A program made the position numbers and the translations under genes. The notes under the pieces are model-generated. The model searched no databases. It was given only the letters and a program-made list of their open reading frames with translations, and had not been told where the DNA came from. 64,000 bases of DNA from Lantana camara (lineage: Eukaryota > Streptophyta > Magnoliopsida > Lamiales > Verbenaceae): NCBI GenBank assembly GCA_037501455.1, contig CM074857.1, forward strand, positions 127,831,501 through 127,895,500. Reading direction: 5' to 3'. This document shows positions 22,801 through 31,411 of the stretch, piece by piece (the first letter of the stretch is position 1; each line of letters begins with the position of its first letter).

Positions 22801-23209
22801 AGTCGTTGTACTGCAAATTTATCTTCTTCAAACGCCGCAAATTAGACAACTCGTGAGGTATGAAACCTGTGAAAAAGTTGGAACTAATGTCCAATGATCG
22901 AAGAAATGTTAAGTTTCCAAGATGAGGAGCAATAGTTCCTCCGATGCGGAAATCAGAAAGATTCAAGGATGAAACCCTTAGATGTTTAGCACCACAAGAG
23001 ACGCCAATCCAGTTACAGAATGAGGTGTTAGTGGACCAATTCTTGGCCAAAATAGCATTAGGGTCTGAAGTGATGGAATTTTTGAAGGCAAGCAATGCAT
23101 CATGATCTGTGGTTAAATTAGAAAATATTGTGTTTGAGCTGAATGAAATGCTATTCAGAAACAACAGAACAAGAGCAAAGGAAAAACAAGGATTCCCCAT
23201 GAAATGCAT
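11757..23209 (-). CDS. LRR receptor-like kinase, non-RD (LRR-XII / At3g47570-like); exon-duplicated locus, integrity uncertain
   Basis: Clear exons on the minus strand are: 23209-22576 (signal peptide, LRRNT with CNWIGVSC, then LRRs); LRR exons at 15496-15278 and 14191-13973; 13749-12346 (LRRs, transmembrane segment YVLLPISSAIILVIIIIML, kinase N-lobe and catalytic loop); and 12154-11757 (AP|EYGSEGKVS to the stop). Kinase landmarks are VGKGSFGSVF, VAVKVF, VVHCDIKPSN, DFGISK and APE. HCD in place of HRD makes it a non-RD kinase, the class linked to pattern-recognition immunity (FLS2, EFR, Xa21 types). Junctions are phase 1, so any of these LRR exons can join in frame. Other LRR-exon copies between 13.9 and 22.5 kb are damaged. 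It may be a working gene with few LRR exons or a partly dead cluster; only transcripts would decide. Confidence 0.7.
13973..14191 (-). CDS. LRR exon B1 of the receptor kinase locus
   Basis: A 219-bp exon (73 codons, phase 1 at both ends) has a TTTCAG acceptor and an ACCG|GT donor. It encodes NLPHDMCNNMPKLKELVL, NIYKCSNLQILVLSDNHL and GHIPSEIGNLSML. It joins in frame to the kinase-bearing exon at 13749 (NYFTG|TIPTTL). Confidence 0.7.
14545..14780. repeat. Intronic repeat R1 of the receptor-kinase locus
   Basis: The stretch from TTGTGTTAACAATTCAAG through GATGCAAACGAG and AGTTCGGGTTC recurs at 15790-16050 and 18475-18730. GATGCAAACGAG resembles a hAT-type terminus. These copies mark the tandem duplication units. 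Confidence 0.65.
14998..15062 (-). pseudogene. Short LRR exon copy C1 (IPEHIENLASL module)
   Basis: IPEHIENLASLRFLYFNNN and LTG precede a GT donor. The upstream acceptor is unclear because the preceding bases duplicate a donor-like GTATGTTTAACTTGT. A second copy lies at 20216-20282 on the same strand. Confidence 0.45.
15278..15496 (-). CDS. LRR exon B2 of the receptor kinase locus
   Basis: This is a second copy of the 219-bp phase-1 exon, open throughout, with both splice sites kept. It encodes NLPHDMCNNMPKLKKLYL, KCRDLEFLSLSHNHFNG and NLSMLGELHL. Whether it is spliced together with B1, replaces it, or is skipped cannot be told from sequence. Confidence 0.65.
15790..16080. repeat. Intronic repeat R1, second copy
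   Basis: Same text as 14545-14780 with small differences. It continues into TCCACCCATGATACCGTCAC, which also appears at 18748-18770. Confidence 0.65.
16561..16668 (-). mobile_element. tRNA-derived SINE nested in the hAT-like element
   Basis: On the minus strand it starts GGGGTTGGTCCAGTGGTTTG (A-box-like), has the B-box-like GAGTTCGAATTCC and ends in GGGGTGTGTGTT followed by an A-rich tail. Imperfect 14-bp direct repeats GCTGCCGGCAGGCT / GCTGCCAGCTAGCT flank it. Confidence 0.72.
16765..16827. repeat. (ATT)n microsatellite
   Basis: About twenty ATT units with two GTT interruptions, inside the hAT-like element. Confidence 0.95.
18180..18343 (-). pseudogene. LRR exon copy A4, degenerate
   Basis: GELPQELANASYLKILYL follows a TAG acceptor, but the frame ends at a stop about 120 bases later. 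It is another copy of the same module. Confidence 0.55.
18475..18775. repeat. Intronic repeat R1, third copy
   Basis: Third copy of the same intronic block. An 81-codon plus-strand frame inside it is coincidental, since the homologous copies do not keep it open. Confidence 0.65.
19380..19567 (-). pseudogene. LRR exon copy A3
   Basis: GEMPQELANISDLEMLSLHN and IPSSLFNISTLK are readable after a GCAG acceptor. The frame then runs into unrelated residues and a stop. It is the same module as 22270-22460, duplicated with its flanking intron text. Confidence 0.6.
19810..19923. mobile_element. Truncated left end of a Mutator-like MITE
   Basis: It has the same first 110 bases and the same left flank (GTGAAATAATTATAGAG) as the complete MITE at 21633-22175. 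The text switches at about 19923 to the R1 intronic repeat (TTTCGGCTC). The insertion therefore predates the tandem duplication and this copy lost its right part. Confidence 0.65.
20216..20282 (-). pseudogene. Short LRR exon copy C2
   Basis: Near-identical to the module at 14998-15062 (IPEHVENLASLRFLYLNN), with the same flanking intron text. It marks the repeat unit of the tandem duplication. Confidence 0.45.
20505..20635 (-). pseudogene. LRR exon copy B3, 5'-truncated
   Basis: This matches the 3' half of the 219-bp LRR exon found at 13973-14191 and 15278-15496 (NIYKCSNLEFLSLS, GHIPSEIGNLSML, NYFTG plus donor). Upstream of 20635 the match ends abruptly and intron-type repeat text begins, so the acceptor half has been lost. 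Confidence 0.65.
21165..21392 (-). pseudogene. LRR exon copy A2, degenerate
   Basis: It is homologous to the module at 22270-22460 (CACAAGAGTTTGCGAATATATCTGACC on the minus strand) but split by an insertion near 21250-21290 and without an open frame. Confidence 0.55.
21633..22175. mobile_element. Mutator-like MITE with 9-10 bp target duplication
   Basis: The direct repeat AATAATTATA is at 21623-21632 and 22176-22185. Between them the ends are long imperfect inverted repeats (CACCATACCCCCTGTGTT at the left; AACACAGGGGTGAAATATA at the right). The inner part shares CTCTGTGTTTTAAATATATTTG and its complement-like AAAATATTTGCATTG text. There is no coding capacity. Confidence 0.78.
22270..22460 (-). 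pseudogene. LRR exon copy A1 (GELPQELANIS module), no clean 3' splice donor
   Basis: After a TTACAG acceptor the frame reads GELPQELANISYLEILYL, an LRR repeat pair, to GTLPSN and then a TGA. Its phase fits exon 1 (NNFTG|). The normal continuation of the repeat is missing, so splicing this exon would end the protein early. Confidence 0.6.
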
Positions 23210-23700
23210 GATAATAATGAAACTTATGTCTGTAAATACTTGTGCATTTATAAACCTTGAAAGGAATATCTAGCAGCAAGTCACCATGCTGAAAGCCACT
23301 TGGTCTACGGGCAAGAAGACCCAACCCGACTGACAAGTTACGTTGGAAAATTGTATGCAAAAACAAAAGATTGACGTAATTCTAAAATTCTAAAATTTAC
23401 AAAATTTTATAAAGAAGCTTGACCAAAACATTCTCTTATGCACCACAAAAATACAATGATATTTGTGATACTTAAATCTTATTTTGTTTTTTCTAAACAA
23501 ATATCTAGACAAGTGATCCCACTTCTGTCTTTATCAATATCCTGGTTTATGTGGAATCTATTAATATCCTAGACACTAAGAGATTCTTGAATTATTTTCT
23601 AATTCATATTTGTTGTTCCAATCATTCTTTGCAGTTTATCCATAGTCTTTTTGGACCAATAAAACCTACGTATTTTGCGCGCCAAGACGATGACATTCAG
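23210..23700 (-). promoter_or_regulatory. 5' upstream region of the LRR receptor kinase
   Basis: This lies directly upstream of the ATG at 23209 on the minus strand and is conserved with the orphan copy at 10655-11095. No single TATA box or response element could be assigned with confidence. Confidence 0.4.
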
Positions 23701-24365
23701 GTAAAAGATAGATGAATGTGAAGAGACTTAATCTTGTAATAACCAATTTTTAGTAGTTTCAGGAGTCGGGACTCGTTTTGTAGTTTTAAATATGTGTTTA
23801 ATTAAGTATAGTTATTTAGTTTCGTTTCAAAAAAAAAAAAAAAAAAAAACAGAAAAAGAGTATAGTTGATATTTTATATATCTCAATTACTTAAATATTT
23901 TCCTATTATACATATAACAAATTAATTTAATTGGTCTCTCCATTGTGCAAAGATGGTGTCGTTTCTTTTCTTCGAACCGATTGAAAAATAATAGTTCATT
24001 GATTAGTAAAAGACAAAAAAAGAAAAAAAAAATCCATAATTTTCTAATGATACCTCATATTAACTAGTATATGTATAAGTTACCATTATGCTGAAAAACT
24101 AAAACGAAGAAAGAATTAAATAAGGAGATAAAAGAAAATTTAAAGGTCGACTATAAATTAGAAAAGTAAAGTGGCTTATGATTTGGGAAAAAAAAGAGAA
24201 ACCACCTTTACGCACGGAAGTACATTATATAATTTATATTCGAATGCATAAAAATACAAAAATAAGTACATATATTATACATCATGCGGTTATATTTTGA
24301 AGGAGTTTAAAATACATCCGTAAAAGGCTAAAATTTATGCTTAATTAAAAATATGATACATCAAA

Positions 24366-24409
<44 letters not shown>

Positions 24410-24560
24410 TATATTTTTTATTTTTTATTTTTTATTTTAAGAATTTTAATTAATAAATTCCTAAAATAACTATTTAATTAATTGATATTTTAATATAAAT
24501 GTGTCAAAATTCGAATCTGGAAATAAATTCATATCTTGCCGAATGAAAGAATGCCAAATG
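23701..24560. other. Intergenic, AT-rich; (TA)n at 24370-24406
   Basis: No exon is seen. It contains an A-run at 23830-23849 and a pure TA microsatellite of about 37 bases. Confidence 0.5.
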
Positions 24561-25385
24561 TAATATTCTTTTATTCAAATCACATCTTGTGATCATAGAA
24601 GATATGTGTTACATAAATAATAAAAAACCAATAAAATTAAAATTTTTCTATACTTATAAATAGGAGACCACCAACGAAGACAAACGAATTAAAGACGAGC
24701 TCAGTAGAAAAGCAACCAGCAAAAAGTAGGAAGTCCGAAGGCTTTCACAAGTCATTTAAAGCGTGTTTTTCAGCATTCTTCATGGAAATCAACAAATCGA
24801 GACATTCAATCCGGAATCAAAACATCAAACTTGTATTTCGGCGTTGCTCCTCAACAAATTCAAGTCAAGTTCAAGATGATTGAAGCGAGATTCAATGCGT
24901 TCTTCACGGCGATTAGCGAATTGGGGCGTTCGATCCGCAACAAAGGCACCAAGCCCTCGAATCTGGCGTTATCTTCAAGTCCACAACAAATCAAATTCAA
25001 GGTGTTCAAAGCCGTTCACCAGAATCAAGACATTTAATTCGTGATTAAATCGAAAAATCCATGGATTAAAGTTTTAAGAAACGTTCAAGGGAGAATTGAA
25101 GCTCCAAAGTCAACGGAGGCTTTTGAGACCTACCAAATTCCAACAAATTTTATAGAAAGAATCAAAGGAAAAAATTAGAAATTGTACTCACTTTTCATCG
25201 GATCAGTAAAATCTTCATTTGTAATTATTTTTCTTGTTCGATTATTTAATTAACACAAAATTTGAGTTTCACTTTTCATCGGATCAGTAAAATCTTCATT
25301 TGTAATTATTTTTCTTTTTTGATTATTTAATTAACACGAAATTTGGGTTACAAATTTCTGACACGCCCAGTAGGACATTTTTACC
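24560..25385 (+). mobile_element. Probable LTR remnant with primer-binding-like site
   Basis: A TATAAATAGG box at 24656-24665 is followed by about 700 bases without coding sense. The stretch ends TTACAAATTTCTGACACGCC, the kind of junction seen between a plant LTR and its primer-binding site. An 81-bp unit (TCACTTTTCATCGGATCAG...) is repeated in tandem at 25188-25268 and 25269-25349. The left boundary and a second LTR were not found, so this call is tentative. Confidence 0.4.
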
Positions 25386-25790
25386 CTCATCTTTTCTTGC
25401 TCAACAAATTTGAAATATATATCAAATGACCATCAACAAGATCGTTGGATTCGAGGCCGCCATATGTCGAAGTCATTGGATTTATCTTTCTCGAAGGAAT
25501 TTGTAATGTGATAGATCAGTTGGTGTGCAAAGGAATTCTCGAAGTCGATGTTGGGGGGCATTCTATAGATCTCTTCCTCAGTACCTGCATACATGCTCTG
25601 AGAGTATATGCGAATTCATCTGTGGTCCAATTTGGCTCTGGAGATGCAGGTCGAGCTTGTCAATCCTGAGGTCGAGGGTCATCTTGGAAACGGCCAACCT
25701 TGTCCTTATCATAGTTCTCGAGCATATAGCCGCCGCCTTCACTTGAGCCAAGCAAAGGTTGAACCCTTCCTCTATATCTTTGATGTCACA
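25386..25790. other. Unassigned sequence between LTR remnant and CUL1 repeat
   Basis: Several overlapping short frames on both strands exist (for example 84 codons on the minus strand ending at 25578), but none has a motif I recognise. It may be another captured gene fragment. Confidence 0.3.
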
Positions 25791-25794
25791 TCCC

Positions 25795-25930
25795 AGTTCC
25801 AAAACTAAATTGCTCAACATAGTACAAAGCAAGTTGGTCTCGGTACATGGTACCCGTCTTCTGAGGATGAGGAAACTGGGTTCCTTGCATTACTCAAAGG
25901 AGACAAAAAGGAAGATTTGTCCAGTGTACG
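25795..25930 (+). pseudogene. Inverted extra copy of a CUL1 exon segment
   Basis: Reads on the plus strand with the same text as the minus-strand CUL1 exon at 26042-26178 (CTCAACATAGTACAAA, GTTGGTCTCGGTACATGG, GGATGAGGAAACTGGG, GGAAGATTTGTCCAGTGTA), about nine in ten bases alike. It encodes a broken form of the cullin segment before the ALLKGDKKEDL motif. Together the two copies are inverted-repeat arms around a spacer of about 110 bases. Confidence 0.8.
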
Positions 25931-26041
25931 CTCTAACTCGATTATTTCCTAGTAATTGCTGAAGCAGGGCGCTTTGTATACTCGACGCTCTAACTCGATT
26001 ATTTCCTAGTAATTGCTGTAGCGGGACACTTTGCAAGAGTA
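25931..26041. repeat. Spacer with a tandemly repeated 33-bp word
   Basis: CGCTCTAACTCGATTATTTC...AATTGCTG appears twice, at about 25929-25962 and 25985-26018, separated by short GGGCGCTTTG / GGGACACTTTG sequences. It forms the loop between the two inverted CUL1 arms. Confidence 0.8.
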
Positions 26042-27209
26042 TACACTGGACAAATCTTCCTTCTTGTCGCCTTTGAGTAATGCAAGGAACCCAGTTTCCT
26101 CATCCTCTAGAAGACGGGTACCATATACCGAGACCAACTTGTTTTGTACTATGTTGACCAATTTAGTATTGGAACAGGGATGAATATACAGAGCCACCCT
26201 CTCCTTTTCATGTCTTAGAGAATTTTCAGCTTTCAACAAGAAGACTGGACATGCTTCGACTTCAATCCACCAATCTGCTACCCAAGAGTAGTAGTTCGCA
26301 GTGTTCTCGAGCAGTGGTGCTTCGAAATCCTTCTCATATCTATCCCATTCCAATTTCAACAAAGATATCCACAACATTCTTCAATAAAACTCGGTCTCCA
26401 TCCCATTGTAGATCAATCTAGAAAAAAATAATAAGAAGAAGAATACCACAAAATTGAAACCATGAAGCCAAGACATCCCAGATAATACATACCAGATATA
26501 CAAGAGCATCCCATTCTTGGTTAATCTGGTTAGAAAAAAGAGAGCAGAAAAGACAGATTAAAACTCAAGTTGGAAAACCATGAAGCAAGACAACAAAGAA
26601 AAATCTAATTAACTCATCTGATCGATTCATATTGGAGTTTTAACCTGGCTAACAAAAAGAATCTAAGTCAGATTCCATTCTCTCTCTCACAGAAATAATA
26701 ATTAACATGAGCTTAAGGTTAATATTAAGAATTTAGAATTTATAGAAAAAGCTAATAGATCAGAAAGTCAAAAGCAACCAATCTATGTCCATTACAATCT
26801 ATTACATACCAAAGCTATAATAGCGTCTCGTACTTCAGTCTTGAACTCCTGACACACCAAGTCACGGAATCGTGTGACACCTACTTCCTTGATCGTTGGA
26901 ACTGAACTCATGCACTGTTCTAGATACTTGAAAACCTTGCAAAACCACTGTACCATAATTTTGTGATTTGACCAACTACTCACAAGCTCCCTCACATGAA
27001 CTCGTCGTCTTGCCTCTGCCTTAGAGAAGGCAGTACCTAAACCAAAAGAAATAAAAGTTTAAGAAAGAAAAGAATAATCATGAGATGATAAAATGTAAGG
27101 AATTAAATTGTACCGATGTAGTGATGAAGTCTTCAAAAGAGTGGCAGCAGTTTTCGTACAGTTCTTGAGAAAAACCGTGTTGTGGCCTGACGCACATTTG
27201 TATATTTTT
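26006..27209 (-). pseudogene. Cullin-1 (CUL1) pseudogene fragment
   Basis: Minus-strand exons can be followed: 27209-27114 (IQMCVRPQHGFSQELY, CHSFEDFITTS); 27036-26810 (VLPSLRQRQDDEFM, then RELVSSWSNHKIMV, VGVTRFRDLVCQE); and about 26405-26036 (RVLLKNVVDIFVEIGMG, then RYEKDFEAPLLENTANYY, AENSLRHEKERVALYIH, GFLALLKGDKKEDLS). These match the N-terminal cullin repeats that bind the SKP1-F-box module. A lost base after EFM and a frame change after IGMG with a TAG break it. The C-terminal RBX1-binding region and neddylation site are absent. Introns are kept, so it came from genomic DNA and not from mRNA. Confidence 0.85.
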
Positions 27210-27219
27210 CTGTAAAATC

Positions 27220-27690
27220 AAAGAAACAATTAATCAACAACAGAACTTCAAACATATCAAGATGTAAACCATAAAACAAATACAATAGAACTTCAAACAT
27301 ATCTGTCATATACACAACACTTGCAGAGGGGCATAATAGAACAGATCTGTTTTGGGAGAGGGTTTATCAGTTTCTCAGGACAAGGTAATAAGTTCAGTTT
27401 CTAAAATTTCATTCTGTGTTGATTATCAAAGTCAAAACAGCCTGGATTCAGGGGTTTCATTTATTAGTATAGAATTTCCCCGTTTTGATGGTAACAGTCA
27501 AAGGGCTTGGGTTAGAGAGAGTCGGAGGGAAGTCTTCGAAAACTGTGAACTGCGTTTTGGGCCTTAGATCATATAATGACTGGAAAAAAAGGAGGTGGAA
27601 AAGGAGTTTGGAAATTTTGTGGAAATACTAAGCAGACAAGCAACCTGCTGGAAAGAATTGTGATCTATTTATAAATTCACACCCAATAAA
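27220..27690. other. Unassigned; weak gag-like frame at 27352-27567
   Basis: A 71-codon plus-strand frame includes EFPRFDGNSQRAWVRESRR, which distantly recalls the start of plant retrotransposon gag regions. Nothing else supports it. The word ATCAAGATGTAAAnnATAAA recurs near 27258 and 28326, flanking the kinesin fragment. Confidence 0.3.
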
Positions 27691-27699
27691 CTCTTTGAC

Positions 27700-28330
27700 T
27701 CATGATAATTTGTCAAATGAGCATAGCCCTAGTGCTGATTTGGCTCAGGACTTTAATGAAACGGGGATCATCCCCTTCGTTGTATATATGTATCCGTGAA
27801 CTTCTTTTTGACAAAAATCGAGAAGAAATCCCTGTGATCGTGGAGAATATGTTGAGTAGAGTGATGGAAGAAATTGAGCAACAGTGGGCAAACCAAAAAT
27901 TGCAAGAGCTAGAACAACTTCCAGGGGTATGACTGTTACTAGGTTGGGCAAGCTTGAGGAGGTTGAGTTAAACATAATGAAACTAAGGAGTCGTTCAGAA
28001 AATGTTCATTATGGGGGTGAATCAAAGAACAGGCTCCTAAGTCCTAACAACCAAGGTTTGGTTGTAAACATACACGAACTCAAGCATACACTAAATTTCA
28101 CAAAAGAAGTTATGCAGATGTTATGTTTGAAGTATCAGGAAGAAGTTAACAGCTTAGGTGAACACTTGAGCAGTCTAGCTCATGCGGCTTTTGGATAACA
28201 AAAGGTTGTTGAGGAGAATCAAAAATTATACAACCAAGTGCAAGACCTCAAAGGAAATATAAGGGTGTATCGCCGAATACGACCCTTTTGGCTCGGACAG
28301 CAAACTGGTATGGCTCGCGTCATGACAATA
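27700..28330 (+). pseudogene. Kinesin-14 (KIN-14) pseudogene fragment
   Basis: Plus-strand pieces include EEIPVIVENMLSRVMEEIE (27820-27890), a heptad-rich stretch, LKYQEEVNSLGEHLSSLAHA (28120-28190), then KVVEENQKLYNQVQDLKGNI and RVYRRIRPF to about 28310. The last block is the neck/motor junction of minus-end-directed kinesin-14 proteins (normally GNIRVYCRVRPF). A TAA replaces the Tyr codon before QKVVEEN at 28195-28197, and frames change upstream. The motor domain proper, with its P-loop, is absent. I infer a dead gene fragment. Confidence 0.8.
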
Positions 28331-28435
28331 TCAAGATGTAAAATATAAAACAAATACCTCTTAAGTGCATTCCTGGGAAGTGAATTTTGTCTGAGATCCT
28401 TCAAGAATACCTCTCAACTTCGTAATATCCTTATT

Positions 28436-30213
28436 TTTTAAATTTTCCATTTCTTTCTATATTTAATGGAATTACGTCACGTGTTCTTTCGAGGTCTAAA
28501 TGACATCGAAAAAATACAAAATTTATTTCGTTGGATCCGAATCGTCGAAACGAGTTGAAAGGCAAAGACGGAATCCGAATCCGAATCCTGTAACTCAAGT
28601 TATAGCTGAAAAACTAATCAAATAGGGTAAATGGGTCATATGGACTGAAATTTGCTCCATCGGAGGTTCCAACGGCATCGAAAAAATACGAGGTTTGTTT
28701 CATTGGATCCAAATCATCAAAACGAGTCCAACAAAAAAGACGAAATTTGAATCCGAATCCCGTAGCATAAGTAATAGCTAAAAAACGAATCAAATAGGGA
28801 AAATGGGTCATATGGACTGAATTTTACTTCGTCAGAGGTTCAAACAACATCGAAAAATACGAATTTTAGTTCATTAGATCCGAATCATCAAAACGAGTCC
28901 AACCAAAAAGACAGAATTCGAATCCGAATCGCGTAGCTCAAGTTATAGCTGAAAAACGAATCAAATAGGGTAAATGAGTCATATGAACTGAAATTTACTT
29001 CGTCGGAGGTCCAAACAACATCAAAAAAATACAAATTTTAGTTCATTGGATCCAAATTGTCAAAACAAGTCCAACCAAAAAGACGAAATTCGAATCCGAA
29101 TCCCGTAGCTAAAGTTATAGCTGAAAAATGAATCAAATAGGGTAAATAGGTCATATGGAATGAAATTTGCTTCGTCGGAGGTTCAAACAGCATCGAAAAA
29201 ATACGAAGTTTAGTTCATTGGATCTGAATCATCAAAACAAGTCCAACCAAAAAGACGGAATTCAAATCCGAATCCCGTAGCTCAAGTTATAGCTGAAAAA
29301 CGAATCAAATAGGGTAAATGGGTTATATGGACTAAAATTTGCTTCGTTTTTCATCTATAACTTGAGCTACGGGATTCGGATTTGGATTCTGTCTTTTCGG
29401 TTGGATTTGTATTGATGATTCGGATCCAATGAACTAAACTTCGTATTTTTTCGATGCTGTTTGAACCTCCGACGAAGCAAATTTCAGTACATATAACCCA
29501 TTGACTAAAATTTGCTTCGGTTTTCAGCTATAACTTTAGCTATGGGATTCGGATTCGAATTCCATCTTTTCGGTTGGACTTTTTTTGACAATTTGGATCC
29601 AATGAACTAAAATTTGTATTTTTTTGATGTTGTTTGGACCTCCGACGAAGTAAATTTCAGTCCATATGACTCATTTACCCTATTTGGTTCGTTTTTTAGC
29701 TATAACTTGAGCTACGGGATTCGGATTCGAATTCCGTCTTTTTGGTTGGACTCATTTTAATGATTCGGATCCAATAAACTAAACTTTGTATTTTTTCGAT
29801 GCTGTTTGAACCTCTGACGAAGTAAAATTCAGTCCATATGACCCATTTTCCCTATTTGATTCGTTTTTCAGCTATTACTTGCGCTAGGGGATTCGGATTC
29901 GAATTTCGTCTTTTTTGTTGGACTCGTTTTGATGATTTGGATCCAATGAAATAAACCTCGTATTTTTTCGATGCCGTTGGAACCTCCGATGAAGCAAATT
30001 TCAGTCCATATGACCCATTTGCCCTATTTGATTTGTTTTTCAGCTATAACTTGAGTTACGGGATTCGGATTCAGATTCCGTCTTTGCCTTTCAACTCGTT
30101 TCGACAATTCGGATCCAACGAAATAAATTTTGTATTTTTTCAATATCATTTAGACCTCGAAAGAACACATGACGTAATTCCATTAAATATAGAAAGAAAT
30201 GAAAAATTAAAAA
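28436..30213. repeat. 1.78-kb palindrome made of ten 172-bp repeat units
   Basis: Five tandem copies of a unit of about 172 bp (marker word ATCGAAAAAATAC at 28505, 28677, 28849, 29020, 29192) are followed by five copies in the opposite orientation (GTATTTTTTCGAT ending at 29455, 29628, 29800, 29972, 30144). Paired marker positions add up to 58647-58649, so the mirror axis is near 29324 with almost no spacer. Outer edges also mirror: CCATTTCTTTCTATATTTAA at the left, its complement near 30185-30205 at the right. Mirror partners look more alike than neighbours within an arm. No coding frame is conserved. A transcript would fold into a hairpin of roughly 880 bp. Confidence 0.92.
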
Positions 30214-30225
30214 AAAAAAAAAAAC

Positions 30226-30260
30226 AATTGGAGTCGTGCATGGCATGCACGACTCCAATT
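30226..30260. repeat. Perfect 35-bp palindrome (GAGTCG type, 1 of 3)
   Basis: A 17-base arm AATTGGAGTCGTGCATG pairs with its exact complement around a single central G. It follows an A-run at the edge of the large palindrome. Confidence 0.9.
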
Positions 30261-30280
30261 AAAATAATAAAAAAAATTAT

Positions 30281-30307
30281 GGAGTCGCGGATAAGATCCA
30301 CGACTCC
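30281..30307. repeat. GAGTCG palindrome 2 of 3
   Basis: GGAGTCGCGGAT - AAG - ATCCACGACTCC: 12-base arms with one mismatch and a three-base loop. Confidence 0.88.
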
Positions 30308-30332
30308 GCCCTAAATATTATTAAAATAATAG

Positions 30333-30356
30333 GAGTCGCGGATCTCATCCGCGACT
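30333..30356. repeat. GAGTCG palindrome 3 of 3
   Basis: GAGTCGCGGAT - CTC - ATCCGCGACT: arms pair over ten bases around a three-base loop. Confidence 0.88.
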
Positions 30357-30360
30357 TATA

Positions 30361-31411
30361 TTAAAATTTTAGTGCCCCCAAAAGCGATACTACTTTATTA
30401 AATATGAATAAAAATAATATTATTCTTGCAAATTTCTCAGAGAAAATAGAGAGAAACGAAGCTTACCAAGTAGAGGAGAGAAAAAGGGAAGAAGAGACGC
30501 CGGAAAACTGGTCGCCGGCCGGAATGTCGTCGCTTCGGAATGCGTGCGCGGGAGAGGAGAAGATAAAGTGTGTGTGAAAGCGTTGTGGTGTGTTTATGTG
30601 TGTAGAACGTGTGTGTCGTGTGTTTATAAAAGAAACGTCTAATTGCGGTCACACCCTACCCAAAGGGTTTTGGATTTTCTCTTCCTAATTTTTGAAAAAT
30701 ATTATACTTAATCACTTATAAAAAACTTTAACAAAATAAATCCTGATAAATGTATTGACTATTGATATTATATATTAAATTAAAACTCTTGAAGTAAGGA
30801 ACACAATAATGGTCTTGAAATCAAATCCGACAATCGACAAAGCAAAAATTATCGATTAAAAACAATGCACGACGACTGAAGTTTTTGGTGGCTAATAGTG
30901 TCGGTTGGGATATGGTTTTTGTTCCACTTGAAGAGACGAATACGATGGCAGTGGTTTTGAAGCTTGGGTCGCCGTGACGGAGGAGAAATCGACTGTCAAA
31001 GTTTTTTAAAAAGGCTAAATGTAATATTTTTCAAAGGTTAGAGAGGTAAATACTAAAAATCAAAGTATTTAGGAGAAAGTGTGGCGACTGGGATTAACCC
31101 TAAAAGAAAAGAAGTAGAAAACGGGTTGTGACCTGGACCCGCCCCGTGAGACCCGCATCAGACCAGGGCCATCAGGTCCCGGGTAGGGTCTGGGCCCCAT
31201 TTCAGACTTTTGTACGCTATACTTCTGCATCTATTCTCCACAGCCCCATTATCTTTTCTTTTTTTTTTTATTTATTATGTTTAAAGAATAAATTAAGTCC
31301 AAAAAATAGAATTTACAAAATTTAAATTTAAAAAAAATAAAAAGATCAAGTGTATCCAAAATGTAATTTACGCCAAGAAAAAAGAGTATTAACAATAAAA
31401 TTTGTGTGCGA
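30361..31411. other. Intergenic; no gene recognised
   Basis: AT-rich with a GC-richer patch near 30480-30600 (CGCCGGCCGGAATG) and GT-rich runs. The minus-strand frame 30652-30437 is low-complexity (His/Thr then Arg) and unconvincing. TGCGA at 31407-31411 is the left target duplication of the retrotransposon. Confidence 0.4.

Noticed and set aside
27352..27567. Possible retrotransposon gag start (FPRFDGNSQRAWVRE)
   Set aside because: A single short motif with no downstream gag or pol text and no LTR context that I can tie to it. Kept only as a note in the region entry.
28436..30213. CRISPR-like array (regular 172-bp spacing)
   Set aside because: Units are contiguous near-identical repeats without unique spacers, arranged as a mirror; the window is plant nuclear DNA.
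30437..30652. 71-codon minus-strand frame (His/Thr-rich then Arg-rich)
   Set aside because: Low-complexity translation of a GT-rich run; no conserved domain, splice context or homology visible.
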